Shown one piece after another: positions 53,054 to 61,816 of a stretch of DNA of 64,000 nucleotides (positions within the stretch are counted from its first letter, which is position 1; the number at the start of each line of letters is the position of its first letter). Source of the DNA: Streptococcaceae bacterium (GTDB lineage Bacteria; Bacillota; Bacilli; Lactobacillales; Streptococcaceae); the NCBI GenBank assembly GCA_022484805.1, contig JAKVKP010000002.1, positions 62,001 through 126,000 of the forward strand, in the 5' to 3' direction. Position numbers and translations under genes: made by a program. Below the pieces are notes generated by a model. The model was not told the DNA's origin, made no database searches, and was given only the letters and a program-made list of their open reading frames with translations.

Positions 53054-53378
53054 CATCAAGGAATAATTGCCCCTATTTCCGCACACAATGCTCTGTGTGC
53101 GGCTTATATAATTAAATCAGTATTTGCACCCAACCTAAAAATAAATCCCGTATTTCGCCAACAATTTCGAACTGTTATATTAATGATTTTCATTTCAGAC
53201 TGGACTTCTTTCCAAGAAGACGCTATCATCGTCAGGTAAAATAACGAAAGGATAAAATGGTCGAAAACTACACTATTAAACTAACGCTAAGAAGATTAAG
53301 TCAATATAAGATAAACGCTTGACCTTAAAGAGATTTAGAGTGATGAATAGAATACAAAAAAAGCGGAAGGAAGCAACT

Positions 53379-53603
53379 ATGTGGACAGAAAACATAATTA
53401 CCATTGATGGAAAAGACATTCAATATTACATCAAACATTTTGAAGAACCAAGTAAGTACGGTATCAACGAAGGGCGAATTTCAAAACTAGCACTCAGATT
53501 TCAAGGCGAAATCATTTGTAACTATGATAGAGGTTGGGATACCGAAGCGACAACCTATTTTGCCAAGAAAGCATTAGAGCAGCTACTGGCAAAGTTCAAT
53601 TAG
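53379..53603 (+). CDS. DUF7678-like mobile-element protein
   Basis: 74 residues from ATG 53379 (GGAAGGAAG upstream). MWTENIITIDGKDIQYYIKHFEEPSKYGINEGRISKLALRFQGEIICNYDRGWD resembles small proteins encoded in Tn916/ICE-type elements next to DUF4314 genes. Function unknown. It and the following fragment suggest a decayed element. Confidence 0.6.
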   Translation: MWTENIITIDGKDIQYYIKHFEEPSKYGINEGRISKLALRFQGEIICNYDRGWDTEATTYFAKKALEQLLAKFN

Positions 53604-53615
53604 GAGGCTTCAAGA

Positions 53616-53666
53616 TTGTTTCCAAGTAGAGAAAACGTTAAACGTATCAAAAGTAAAATCCAATAA
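53616..53666 (+). pseudogene. Remnant of a DUF4314 gene start
   Basis: TTG start after TTAGGAGG, reading MFPSRENVKRIKSKIQ then stop. MFPSxExVxRIRxxYPxGTR is the usual beginning of DUF4314 proteins in ICEs, and the gene normally follows a DUF7678-like gene. Here it ends before the domain core. Confidence 0.5.
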
Positions 53667-53773
53667 CAATCAAACTACAAGACTAAACATCACCAAGTTA
53701 TTGATACAATTGACTTTTAGACGATTTCATGGTTAAATATTGCGGAGATGAACTAGCAGTTTAACATTTTTCT

Positions 53774-53810
53774 AAAGCATTTCTATTCATGAGAATAGAG
53801 ATGCTTTTTT
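53774..53810 (+). terminator. Strong terminator
   Basis: AAAGCATTTCTATTC (53774-53788), ATGA loop, GAATAGAGATGCTTT (53793-53807) with one G-U pair, then TTTG. It argues against translation of the following gene starting at 53789. Confidence 0.85.
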
Positions 53811-53881
53811 GCGTTTCAGACTTGACTTATTTTCTAGTTAGAGTGATGAATAGGGCACCCCAAAATTTAGGAGGAGACACT

Positions 53882-54424
53882 TTGAAATATTACAAAATTG
53901 ACAAATGGAAACATTATGAAAATCCGAGTCAACCAAGATATATTGTGACACCACTTGTTGATGGTATGCCGAATATTTTCTTTATCCCATCAAGCAATAC
54001 TTACGGTGTAACATGGGACTCATTAGGAACAGTTACTGTCGAAGAAGCTGAAGAATTTTGTGAAAAATTAGCCATTGCAATCGTTTGCGCTAAAAAGGTC
54101 ACACAACTAAAAAAGGATGTGGAAGGAACGATCAGTAAGGAAACTTTAGAATCTTTAAGGCAAACTTATCCTGCTGGAACAAGAGTTCTACTTCGAAAAA
54201 TGAACGACCCATATGCGCCACCATTTGGCACTTTAGGTACGACAGTTCATGAGCCTGATGAGAACGGTTCAATCCTTGTTAAATGGGATAATGGTCCGAC
54301 ACTCAATGTCAACTATGATGGAGAAGATTTAATCGCACGAATAGACGAAAAAGAAGACTCTCTTGCATCTTTCGAGGAAGACGATGATACTAGAGAATCC
54401 ATTTATTTGTCTTATGAACCTTAA
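53882..54424 (+). CDS. DUF4314-containing protein
   Basis: 180 residues from TTG 53882, with TTAGGAGGAGA upstream; the longer frame would start within a terminator hairpin. The N-terminal part (KYYKIDKWKHYENPSQPRYIVTPLVDGMPNIFFIPSS) is an LPD28-like module often seen in mobile-element proteins. Then YPAGTRVLLRKMNDPYAPPFGTLGTTVHEPDENGSILVKWDNGPTLNVNY is DUF4314. Unknown function. Confidence 0.75.
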   Translation: MKYYKIDKWKHYENPSQPRYIVTPLVDGMPNIFFIPSSNTYGVTWDSLGTVTVEEAEEFCEKLAIAIVCAKKVTQLKKDVEGTISKETLESLRQTYPAGTRVLLRKMNDPYAPPFGTLGTTVHEPDENGSILVKWDNGPTLNVNYDGEDLIARIDEKEDSLASFEEDDDTRESIYLSYEP

Positions 54425-54528
54425 TTGAAAGAGTTCATCTCAAATTTACGAGGCAAGCAGCAAACCAGTATCGAAGTTTAATTGATTAACGAAGATGAGA
54501 TATTTTGTTATCATCTAGCACCATATAA

Positions 54529-54560
54529 CCCTTAGCTTATGCTAAGGGTATTTTAATTGC
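54529..54560 (+). terminator. Terminator preceded by the CCNTATAACCC motif
   Basis: CCCTTAGC (54529-54536), TTAT, GCTAAGGG (54541-54548), then TATTTTAATTGCTTTATT. Confidence 0.7.
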
Positions 54561-54611
54561 TTTATTAAACATTAATTCAAAAAACACAAAATACATTATC
54601 TTATACACTGA

Positions 54612-55226
54612 CTAAATTTCTATCTGTAAAATTGTTTTTTGTTTATCTGGCGCTGTTCTTCTAGCGTCACTAAGATATATTTCAACGTGATTTTTATTTT
54701 TGCGCTTTAAACCTTTTCCATCAAGATATGACTCCAGTTTTTCGAATGAAGCCTGTTCATCATCGTACGAACCAATATGAAGAATTTGACCAACGTGCAT
54801 TTCAGGATATTTTTTAAGTTGTAAATTATCTATTTCAGCAAAGCCTTTTTTTGCTTTAGCAATTTCAATACTCTCTTTTATTAGCTCGTCACTAACAAAA
54901 TATGGAATCATTATACGAAGTTCGTAGATAAAATCATCTTTTGTCCATGAACCTCGTTTAATCGCTTCTTTACTAATTGTCCACCAACCTGTAAGTGGTG
55001 CAACCACATAATCATCAAAAATATCGTCTGTTGGCTTCTTTTTATAGGCAAATTTAGCAGTATATATTACTGAATAAAGTGCTTGTATATTGTTTTGAAA
55101 AGCTAGTTCATTTGGATTACCTTTGCCTGAAATTGTTAAATAGTTCATTTCTGGTAAAATAAAATCAACTGGCTTTTGTTTTGTCCCAAAAACCTGTTTA
55201 AGCTCCCTTTTATTGTCATACTTCAT
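54612..55226 (-). CDS. GyrI-like small-molecule-binding protein
   Basis: 204 residues from ATG 55226 (AGGGAGAAG upstream). KPVDFILPEMNYLTISGKGNPNELAFQNNIQALYSVIYTAKFAYKK, VVAPLTGWWTIS and QILHIGSYDDEQASFEKLESYL are typical of the stand-alone GyrI-like (YdhM/SAV2435-type) proteins. These bind or hydrolyse cationic or hydrophobic drugs. Clustered with AraC and a second GyrI-like gene. Confidence 0.85.
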   Translation of the reverse strand: MKYDNKRELKQVFGTKQKPVDFILPEMNYLTISGKGNPNELAFQNNIQALYSVIYTAKFAYKKKPTDDIFDDYVVAPLTGWWTISKEAIKRGSWTKDDFIYELRIMIPYFVSDELIKESIEIAKAKKGFAEIDNLQLKKYPEMHVGQILHIGSYDDEQASFEKLESYLDGKGLKRKNKNHVEIYLSDARRTAPDKQKTILQIEI

Positions 55227-55302
55227 TACTACTTCTCCCTTCAGAACCATTGATAGTATTTATTATACTAAATTTATTATATCGTTATTTAATATTCATT
55301 AA

Positions 55303-55554
55303 TTAAATTCCACTCATAGTAATAACCCGAAAAGTGCTAGAATTTATAGTAATACTTATATTAAGATTATAGTTATTAATGTAATAATTCTTTCCGTTTT
55401 TCTTAATGATACTAGTTTTATCTGAAATTATATCCATTACCAATTGTTCTATTTCTTGTCTTGTCATTTTTGTGGATAGTTTTTTATTGATTCTTCCATA
55501 GACTAAATCGGTATAACAAATATTTTCTATAATGTTTTTTCTAATATCGTTCAT
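55303..55554 (-). CDS. DUF3781 protein
   Basis: 83 residues. NICYTDLVYGRINKKLSTKMTRQEIEQLVMDII and KNGKNYYINNYNLNISITINSSTFRVITM match DUF3781 throughout. Common in Firmicutes beside GyrI-like or AraC regulators; function unknown. Separate from the GyrI gene by 76 bases on the same strand. Confidence 0.8.
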   Translation of the reverse strand: MNDIRKNIIENICYTDLVYGRINKKLSTKMTRQEIEQLVMDIISDKTSIIKKNGKNYYINNYNLNISITINSSTFRVITMSGI

Positions 55555-55699
55555 AATTAATACTCTTTTTATCCTTCACATATACCTTAATCCGAAGATT
55601 ACTTCTCTCTTAATTGTAGCATAGACTTATTATCTCATTTTAATACAGTTCTATAATATGCGTGATAAAATATAAATAACAAAAAGGAGCAATTATTAA

Positions 55700-56083
55700 A
55701 TGGCCATAAACGACAATAAAAACTCGCAGTCTAAACAAACTTATTTTAGATTAATCAATAAAACCGAAGATTATATCGAACAACATCTTAAAGAGCCAAT
55801 ATCATTAAGTGATTTAGCTAATAATGCAAACTTATCTGAATTTCATTTTCATAGAATATTTACAAAATATTCTACCGATACAGTAAACGGTTTTGTCACT
55901 AGATTTAAATTAGAAAGAGCAGCAATTTTTTTAAAGGTTAGTTCTAAAATCTCAATAATTGATATCGCACTGGAATACGGATATAATGATCCCAGTTCTT
56001 TTAGTAGATCGTTCAAAAAACATTTCGGAATTAGCCCGTTAAAATATAGAAAAATAGCAAGAAATGTCAAGAACGATAATTAG
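55700..56083 (+). CDS. AraC-family HTH regulator lacking a sensor domain
   Basis: 127 residues: only the double HTH (about 20-120), YIEQHLKEPISLSDLANNANLSEFHFHRIFTKY and IIDIALEYGYNDPSSFSRSFKKHFGISPLKYRK. Rob/BltR-like relatives carry a C-terminal GyrI-like effector domain; here that domain is the next gene, 55 bases downstream. AAAAGGAG precedes the ATG. Divergent from DUF3781. Confidence 0.92.
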   Translation: MAINDNKNSQSKQTYFRLINKTEDYIEQHLKEPISLSDLANNANLSEFHFHRIFTKYSTDTVNGFVTRFKLERAAIFLKVSSKISIIDIALEYGYNDPSSFSRSFKKHFGISPLKYRKIARNVKNDN

Positions 56084-56138
56084 ATTTATGGAATAATTAA
56101 TAATGTAAATATCCCATAAATATAATTAGGAGGACAAT

Positions 56139-56630
56139 ATGATTAAACCAATTAATATCACCACAGAAAATATCGACAATCAAAGAATTATCTATATTCG
56201 CTTTAGGGGTAGTTATACTGAGTTTCGAAAACAAAGCAGAAAGATATTTAAAGAATTATTTGAATTTGCGACAGAAAATGATTTAATCGTCCCTGATGTA
56301 ACGAAAGTTTTGACTATTTATGATGACAATCGGTTCATTACTGATGACAAAAATCTTCGTACAAGTGTCGCAATGACTATTGCAAATGATGCTAAAATTA
56401 TAGAAAGTGGTAATATCTGTGAATCTAGCATTTCTGGTAAATTCGGTGTTGGTCATTTCGAACTATCTGCAAAACAATACAGTGAAGCTTGGCAATATAT
56501 GTATCAAGAGTGGCTTTTTAAAGATAAGGCTAAACCACGAGATGCAGTTCCCTTTGAAATGTACATTACTGAACCACCTAAAAACATGAAGGCCAATAGT
56601 TTAACTGATATTTATATTCCTATTAACTAA
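56139..56630 (+). CDS. GyrI-like effector-binding protein
   Basis: 163 residues. IRFRGSYTEFRKQSRKIFKELFEFA, KVLTIYDDNRFITDDKNLRTSVAMTI, ISGKFGVGHFELSAKQYSEAWQYMYQEWL and MYITEPP match the C-terminal effector domain of AraC-GyrI fusion regulators. TTAGGAGGA precedes the ATG, so it is translated independently. Probably works with the AraC HTH protein upstream. Confidence 0.9.
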   Translation: MIKPINITTENIDNQRIIYIRFRGSYTEFRKQSRKIFKELFEFATENDLIVPDVTKVLTIYDDNRFITDDKNLRTSVAMTIANDAKIIESGNICESSISGKFGVGHFELSAKQYSEAWQYMYQEWLFKDKAKPRDAVPFEMYITEPPKNMKANSLTDIYIPIN

Positions 56631-56674
56631 CGGATATTCATAAGATATACAATAAATGACCCAAAAAATAAAAC

Positions 56675-56711
56675 CAAGGTAACAGAAATTACTCGTTACC
56701 TTGATTTTAAT
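56675..56711 (+). terminator. Terminator of the AraC/GyrI-like pair
   Basis: CAAGGTAAC (56675-56683), 11-base loop, GTTACCTTG (56695-56703), then ATTTTAAT. Confidence 0.8.
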
Positions 56712-56748
56712 ATATGTTATTTTAAGTGTGGAGTCGGTCAGAAAAAAG

Positions 56749-56795
56749 AAAACCTATAACCCTAAAAAGATAGCAATTAAGCTACCTTTTTATAT
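56749..56795 (+). repeat. AAAACCTATAACCC motif with following terminator hairpin
   Basis: ACCTATAACCCTAAAA precedes AAAAAG-ATAGC-AATTAA-GCTAC-CTTTTT. The motif plus a different hairpin also occurs near 53007 and, in weaker form, at 43383 and 43451. Confidence 0.55.
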
Positions 56796-56819
56796 TGAAT
56801 AATACAATATCCTGAATTA

Positions 56820-59800
56820 TTAAATTTGATTAATCCTTTTATTTGCATTTGCTCGATATGTGCCATTAACCTCATTAAAGCTACTTATAAGTTTTTTCTT
56901 TGAAAGATATGATAATAAATTCCTATTTGTCTCATTCATCTCAAAAGAAGTCCGACCTTTACCATTTATTAAACCTAAATAGCCAGTAAGATTCAGCTGA
57001 TTAAATTTATCTCTTAACTCACTTTTTGAAAATACTTGAATTGCCCTACTAAATAATAAACGTCTTTTATTTAACGGGATATCTACATTTTTCAATATAT
57101 CATTCAGCAAATTTTTATTTATACTAATCTTTTCCTCAAGGATAATATTAATATTCTGAGTTGCTATGTCATAAACGAGACTTTTAGTACTTAGCGAATA
57201 TTGTTCGTAGTCCACACAAAGAGTACCTAAATCATTTTGATGAAATTTTGTCTGTAAGATATAGTTCATAAGATTAGTTCTATAACCCTTGCCAGAAATT
57301 GATATTGATTCCGCAATTAGATTAACAATTTTCTTTTGTATAGAGAACGGTTGGTCCAAATTATAATCTAATACATTGTTTAATTCTTCGACATTATATA
57401 TATCATCACCATCAGCAATTTGAACATAAAGATCAATATTTTTAGAAATAAAGTAAATTACACTATCAGGGTATTGTGAACGAAAATTAAGCAAAGAATT
57501 TTTAGTAAGTTTTATTCTATCTGTATCTATTAAAATATCTACTTTTTCTTTTGGAATTCCCTCCACAGGAAAACCATCATTATACCGTCGATTCATTCCT
57601 ACCAATATCTTTTTATACGCAATGTTTTCTAAAGAAAATTCCTTAAGAGTAGAGACAAAGAAAGAACTTCGCAAGTCATCTTCATACTTTTCTCCAGTAT
57701 TCGAAATTTTAAAAACTAGTTCGGATTTATTTTTATTAGTAAATTCAATAAGATTTTTATTCCATGTAGATTCATTAAAAATAAAGTAATCAATAATATT
57801 AGATTCATTTGGACGGATTATATTATGCTTTAACACATAATCCCATAAATCCTTTTTATGAATGTTACTCAAGAGCAAATCATTCACTGAAACGGTATCA
57901 ATATATCGTTTTCGAATCTCAATAGATAATTTTTCGTTATTTAATAAGTCATATATATAATTTATATCGTCCTCAGTCTTCTCTTTAGACAGACTTAAAT
58001 ACTCTTCAAGATATTTTTCTATATTTGTATCTATATATTCAACGATAGGTTCATTTTCTAACATTTTAATTATAGTATAATTTTTATGCTCAACGTCCTT
58101 TATGCTATTTTTGTTATGAAAGAAATTTAGAACCTCAGAAACATTATTCATATTAATATCATAAAGAGAATTTTTGTAAATATATCTTGAAAGAGAAATA
58201 TTTATTTTAGAAAATACCACTGTTTTAAATTTAATATTGAACTTCCGTAATTTATCAAGAAAATCTTCCGAAGGCTGACTTATTTCATTCAAGAATTCAG
58301 GCTGACTTTTTATAAACTCGATTATTTCTTTTTTCGAAGAATCTATTTTAAATAAATCTTCTTGATTAAAATTTTCAATAAATTCAACTAATACTCTACT
58401 TTTTTCATTATTCGTAAATGTGTTATTTCTAATTAAACTTAAAAATAATTCAGGAGCATGATTTTTCCATTCCACTATGACTTTTTTTACCAAATTACTA
58501 TCTTTACTAATAAACATTTTTACTAAAAAATCTATCTTATCTTCACGAAGAATCATGCCGAATATTTTATCTAATCTATCCGATCTACCAATTAAATTAG
58601 AATCGTTTAAAATATATTCAAATAGATCATAATTCAATGACTCTATCTTTAAAAACGCCTCCGAGCTTAATCTGTCATACACTTCTGAAATATTGCTTAG
58701 TTTAAAATCCCACTCTAATTTTCGCTCATCCGTAATACTTCTCAGAAATTTTTTATCATTCAATTTTAAACTATTTGGATAAAAATAAGTGAGATAGTCT
58801 TCATATCCTTCATCCATATATCCATTCACTAATATGAAAACTAAAAGATCAAAATAGTCACTTTTTTTAATATCATCGAACGATTCAATTTTTTTAGAAA
58901 AGTGTTCTTTTTGAATTTTTTCAATATCTTGTCTGAGAATGAAATTAAATATCTTTTTTGCTGACAAAATCCTTTTTTCATTTTCTAATAAATTAATTTC
59001 GGTAGTTAATTTTTCAAGTTTTTCTTTATCCAATATTATTTTTCTTCGGTCAATAAAATCTTGATTTCTCTCAATATCAGTAAAAATTTCCTCAAAAGAA
59101 ACATTATATTGCCCGCCATAACTATGTTTGCTTACTGTAACACTCCCATTTTTTAGAGCATAAACAAATTCTGATCTGTTTTTAAAATTCTCTACTTTTT
59201 TCCCGTCAACAATGACGTTATAGTAATTATCAGGCATATTGAAAAAAAGTGTATATAATTCTTTTTCTGATTTTAGTTCTTCTTGATTGGCGTTCTCAAT
59301 ACGCCTTCTAAGATCTGCAATTTGATCATCTAATGATTTCTTTTCTCTGTCGATATACTCTTTCTTTTCAGAAAAAACTTGATACACTAAACCTTTGTTC
59401 AGCTGTAAATTAGCAAAATCATTTGGAAATATATTTTTATATACAATTATAGCAAGAAGATTATTATAGTTTAAAAATTCAGACTCTTTCAACCTTCCTT
59501 TGTATATAATAAACTCATTGCAAATATTTTTTAATAGTCTCATATCATCAATATATAAAGATAAGTCCTGCAAAAAACTTTTATCGAACTTGTCAAAAAT
59601 TTTGTCTTCTTCCAGTATTTCTTTTAACTTTTCATACGAATTTGAAGAGTTAATTACCGGTAGCACAGGAATAATAAAATCAAAAAACTTAGTCCTATCT
59701 TTAGAAATAAACATATCATCTTTTAATAAATAGAGAAAACTTAATTTTTTAAAAGACGATGCGCGCTTAATAACCGTTAGTGAGTTTATATATTTTATTT

Positions 59801-60680
59801 TGCTTAAAAAGGAAAAAATGATTTGGAAGAAGGAGTTTTGTCTAGATTTTTTACGATTATTAACTAATGTGTTTATTTCCTTTAATTTTGAAAAGATAAT
59901 ATTACTATCAAATCTATCGATATCCTCAAATACTACTACATCAGCTTTTGAATGGTCAAAAAGATAAATAACATCATCTAAGTACTTATCAAAATATGAA
60001 TCTTTTGACTCACTAAAGACTTCTATGTTACTTTCAATATTTTTAGATTTAATTGAAATTGTCTTTAGAATTTTTCTAGATACTTGAGCATACAAAATAA
60101 GATACATTAACCAGGTAAAGAATGCGAATACTATAATGGACACAAAGAGCCTCGACAACGGCAGCATAGACAAATTCAGTACCCACTTTAAAGGTGTAAA
60201 ATTTTGATTTATTTCTGAAGCAAATTTAACCCATGAGTCAAACATAATCAAGTATGTAATTAACAAGAGCATGATTGAAAAAATTAAGCTCCATAATACT
60301 ATTTTTTTCTTACTAATATCATTTTTTACCTTAAAAATAGTTTGAGGTATATTAGTTGATTTTATTTGATGTAATAATTGGTTCAAAATTTTCCCTTCTA
60401 GAATTTTGTTTCTAGTAAGGTTTTTTGATCCTGCCGTTGAATTGTTCTCATTCTCTGTATCTTGAAAATGAGCTAATGAAATGTGAATAAATTTGCGTTT
60501 TTGTTTGGTTTTCATCTTATAGGTTTCGATTATACTACTCTTGCCCGAACCATAGATACCCGTAATAGCTATATTTTTAATTTCTTTATCATTTAAAGCA
60601 TAATCAATAGCCTCTTGATAAATTGTCAAATTTTTTAAATTATTATCTGGAGTTAGTTTTTTAAAATTATACTCTGTCAT
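56820..60680 (-). CDS. YobI-like membrane P-loop NTPase
   Basis: 1286 residues. N-terminal Walker A AITGIYGSGKSSIIETYK (about 38-55), two membrane segments (about 129-150 and 177-198), Walker B DVVVFEDIDRFDS (about 245), and LYLLKDDMFISKDRTKFFDFIIPVLPVINSSNS, typical of YobI/KAP-like NTPases. Residues about 440-600 contain coiled coil; the remaining half is an alpha-helical repeat-like region with many Lys/Asn/Ile. Membrane-tethered NTPases of this kind are often accessory and suspected in phage defence. Very AT-rich; neighbours a serine recombinase, so probably acquired. No partner gene is obvious. Confidence 0.82.
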   Translation of the reverse strand: MTEYNFKKLTPDNNLKNLTIYQEAIDYALNDKEIKNIAITGIYGSGKSSIIETYKMKTKQKRKFIHISLAHFQDTENENNSTAGSKNLTRNKILEGKILNQLLHQIKSTNIPQTIFKVKNDISKKKIVLWSLIFSIMLLLITYLIMFDSWVKFASEINQNFTPLKWVLNLSMLPLSRLFVSIIVFAFFTWLMYLILYAQVSRKILKTISIKSKNIESNIEVFSESKDSYFDKYLDDVIYLFDHSKADVVVFEDIDRFDSNIIFSKLKEINTLVNNRKKSRQNSFFQIIFSFLSKIKYINSLTVIKRASSFKKLSFLYLLKDDMFISKDRTKFFDFIIPVLPVINSSNSYEKLKEILEEDKIFDKFDKSFLQDLSLYIDDMRLLKNICNEFIIYKGRLKESEFLNYNNLLAIIVYKNIFPNDFANLQLNKGLVYQVFSEKKEYIDREKKSLDDQIADLRRRIENANQEELKSEKELYTLFFNMPDNYYNVIVDGKKVENFKNRSEFVYALKNGSVTVSKHSYGGQYNVSFEEIFTDIERNQDFIDRRKIILDKEKLEKLTTEINLLENEKRILSAKKIFNFILRQDIEKIQKEHFSKKIESFDDIKKSDYFDLLVFILVNGYMDEGYEDYLTYFYPNSLKLNDKKFLRSITDERKLEWDFKLSNISEVYDRLSSEAFLKIESLNYDLFEYILNDSNLIGRSDRLDKIFGMILREDKIDFLVKMFISKDSNLVKKVIVEWKNHAPELFLSLIRNNTFTNNEKSRVLVEFIENFNQEDLFKIDSSKKEIIEFIKSQPEFLNEISQPSEDFLDKLRKFNIKFKTVVFSKINISLSRYIYKNSLYDINMNNVSEVLNFFHNKNSIKDVEHKNYTIIKMLENEPIVEYIDTNIEKYLEEYLSLSKEKTEDDINYIYDLLNNEKLSIEIRKRYIDTVSVNDLLLSNIHKKDLWDYVLKHNIIRPNESNIIDYFIFNESTWNKNLIEFTNKNKSELVFKISNTGEKYEDDLRSSFFVSTLKEFSLENIAYKKILVGMNRRYNDGFPVEGIPKEKVDILIDTDRIKLTKNSLLNFRSQYPDSVIYFISKNIDLYVQIADGDDIYNVEELNNVLDYNLDQPFSIQKKIVNLIAESISISGKGYRTNLMNYILQTKFHQNDLGTLCVDYEQYSLSTKSLVYDIATQNINIILEEKISINKNLLNDILKNVDIPLNKRRLLFSRAIQVFSKSELRDKFNQLNLTGYLGLINGKGRTSFEMNETNRNLLSYLSKKKLISSFNEVNGTYRANANKRINQI

Positions 60681-60859
60681 TCCTGCATCACATCCACATT
60701 TATATTCTTCCTAATTATATCATATTTCCTTCTTCCTTAAGTGCTGTTACCTAATGAATGTGCTATATCAATGGCAAGATTACCTTCTTTTGGTAATTAT
60801 CTCCATTCGTCATACCATATATAAGTGACAAAATTTAATAAATATATGGAGGCATTCAA

Positions 60860-61519
60860 ATGGAACAAAGTAGTATGAATAGTAAGTTTAAGAAATTGGA
60901 GAGATTAGATAGCATTAAGGTTGGCTACGCTCGCGTAAGTAGTTTAGACGATCGTCAGAAACTTGGTCTTGAAGTCCAAACAGAGGCATTGGCGGATTGC
61001 TCAATCATCTTTTCAGAAAAGCAATCTGGCAGTAATGACAATAGAGTAGAATTAGACAAAGCAATAAATCTCGCTAAAGATTTAGCTAGTAGTGGAAAGC
61101 AAGTTTCCTTCTGTGTCTACAAAATGGATAGGTTAAGTCGTAAGACCTCTACCCTGCTAAAACTAGTTGAGGACTTAAAAGAGTATGGGATTGAGTTTGT
61201 TAGTATTAAAGAAAATATAGATACAGCAACACCTACAGGGATTTTGATGTACCAGCTACTTGGTATATTTGCCGAGTTTGAACTTAATAACTTGAGACAG
61301 CGAACTCGTGAAGGTTTAGAACAAGCTAGAAAGAATGGTGTCGTACTTGGTAAACAACCAATACCAATAGATAAGAAACAAGAAATAATAAGACTATACC
61401 AAATGAATAGTTTACCAATTAAGACTATTGCAAAACGACTTAAACTTTCTGAGAGCAGTATCTATAAAGTAGCGAGGCAACACGGTTTATCTCGAAGATA
61501 TCCTCAGAAATTACTTTAA
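60860..61519 (+). CDS. Serine recombinase (resolvase/invertase family)
   Basis: 219 residues. Catalytic region VGYARVSSLDDRQKLGLEVQ (Ser nucleophile), FCVYKMDRLSRKTSTLLKLVEDL, GILMYQLLGIFAEFELNNLRQRTREGL (helix E) and C-terminal HTH (IKTIAKRLKLSESSIYKVARQHG). All conserved residues appear intact. Divergent from the YobI-like gene. Could act on the neighbouring island or be a plasmid-type resolvase. Inverted repeats for a phase switch were not found. Confidence 0.92.
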   Translation: MEQSSMNSKFKKLERLDSIKVGYARVSSLDDRQKLGLEVQTEALADCSIIFSEKQSGSNDNRVELDKAINLAKDLASSGKQVSFCVYKMDRLSRKTSTLLKLVEDLKEYGIEFVSIKENIDTATPTGILMYQLLGIFAEFELNNLRQRTREGLEQARKNGVVLGKQPIPIDKKQEIIRLYQMNSLPIKTIAKRLKLSESSIYKVARQHGLSRRYPQKLL

Positions 61520-61628
61520 ATATTTATGGAGTTATGGTAATATTCCATTAAAGCCACTTCATTTTTTACCGAACGTTATAACAAGTTTACATTTTCGCAC
61601 TTATACAACTAATTAAATATTATACGAT

Positions 61629-61671
61629 AGCTGATTTAACAGGGTATATCCTTGTTAAGTCAGCTTTTTTG
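61629..61671 (+). terminator. Terminator downstream of the recombinase
   Basis: AGCTGATTTAACA, loop, TTGTTAAGTCAGCT (ending 61665), then TTTTTT. Confidence 0.85.
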
Positions 61672-61774
61672 TTGAACTTGTTAAGGCGTTCGTCAAAAAA
61701 AGTTCAGCTAAGGGGGTAAGAGAAAGATGTTATTAGGGGTGGTTCTAAAAACAATAATACAAAAAGGAGATGAA

Positions 61775-61816
61775 ATGACTAAGTGGATACAAGAACAAAG
61801 TTACGAAAAAGAGTAA
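61775..61816 (+). CDS. 13-codon ORF overlapping the LPXTG gene start
   Basis: AAAAGGAG lies 5 bases before ATG 61775; the frame reads MTKWIQEQSYEKE and stops at 61816, past the GTG (61783) used by the LPXTG frame. Either a coupling/leader ORF or the trace of a one-base frameshift at the true start. Confidence 0.4.
   Translation: MTKWIQEQSYEKE

Noticed and set aside
53042-53239. 65-codon plus-strand ORF MVFFHQGII...
   Set aside because: Its start lies inside the terminator hairpin at 53022-53053; no ribosome site.
60780-60797. Inverted repeat ATTACC/GGTAAT before the recombinase as a res or invertible-promoter site
   Set aside because: Only 6 bp, single copy, no second site found; insufficient for a recombination site.
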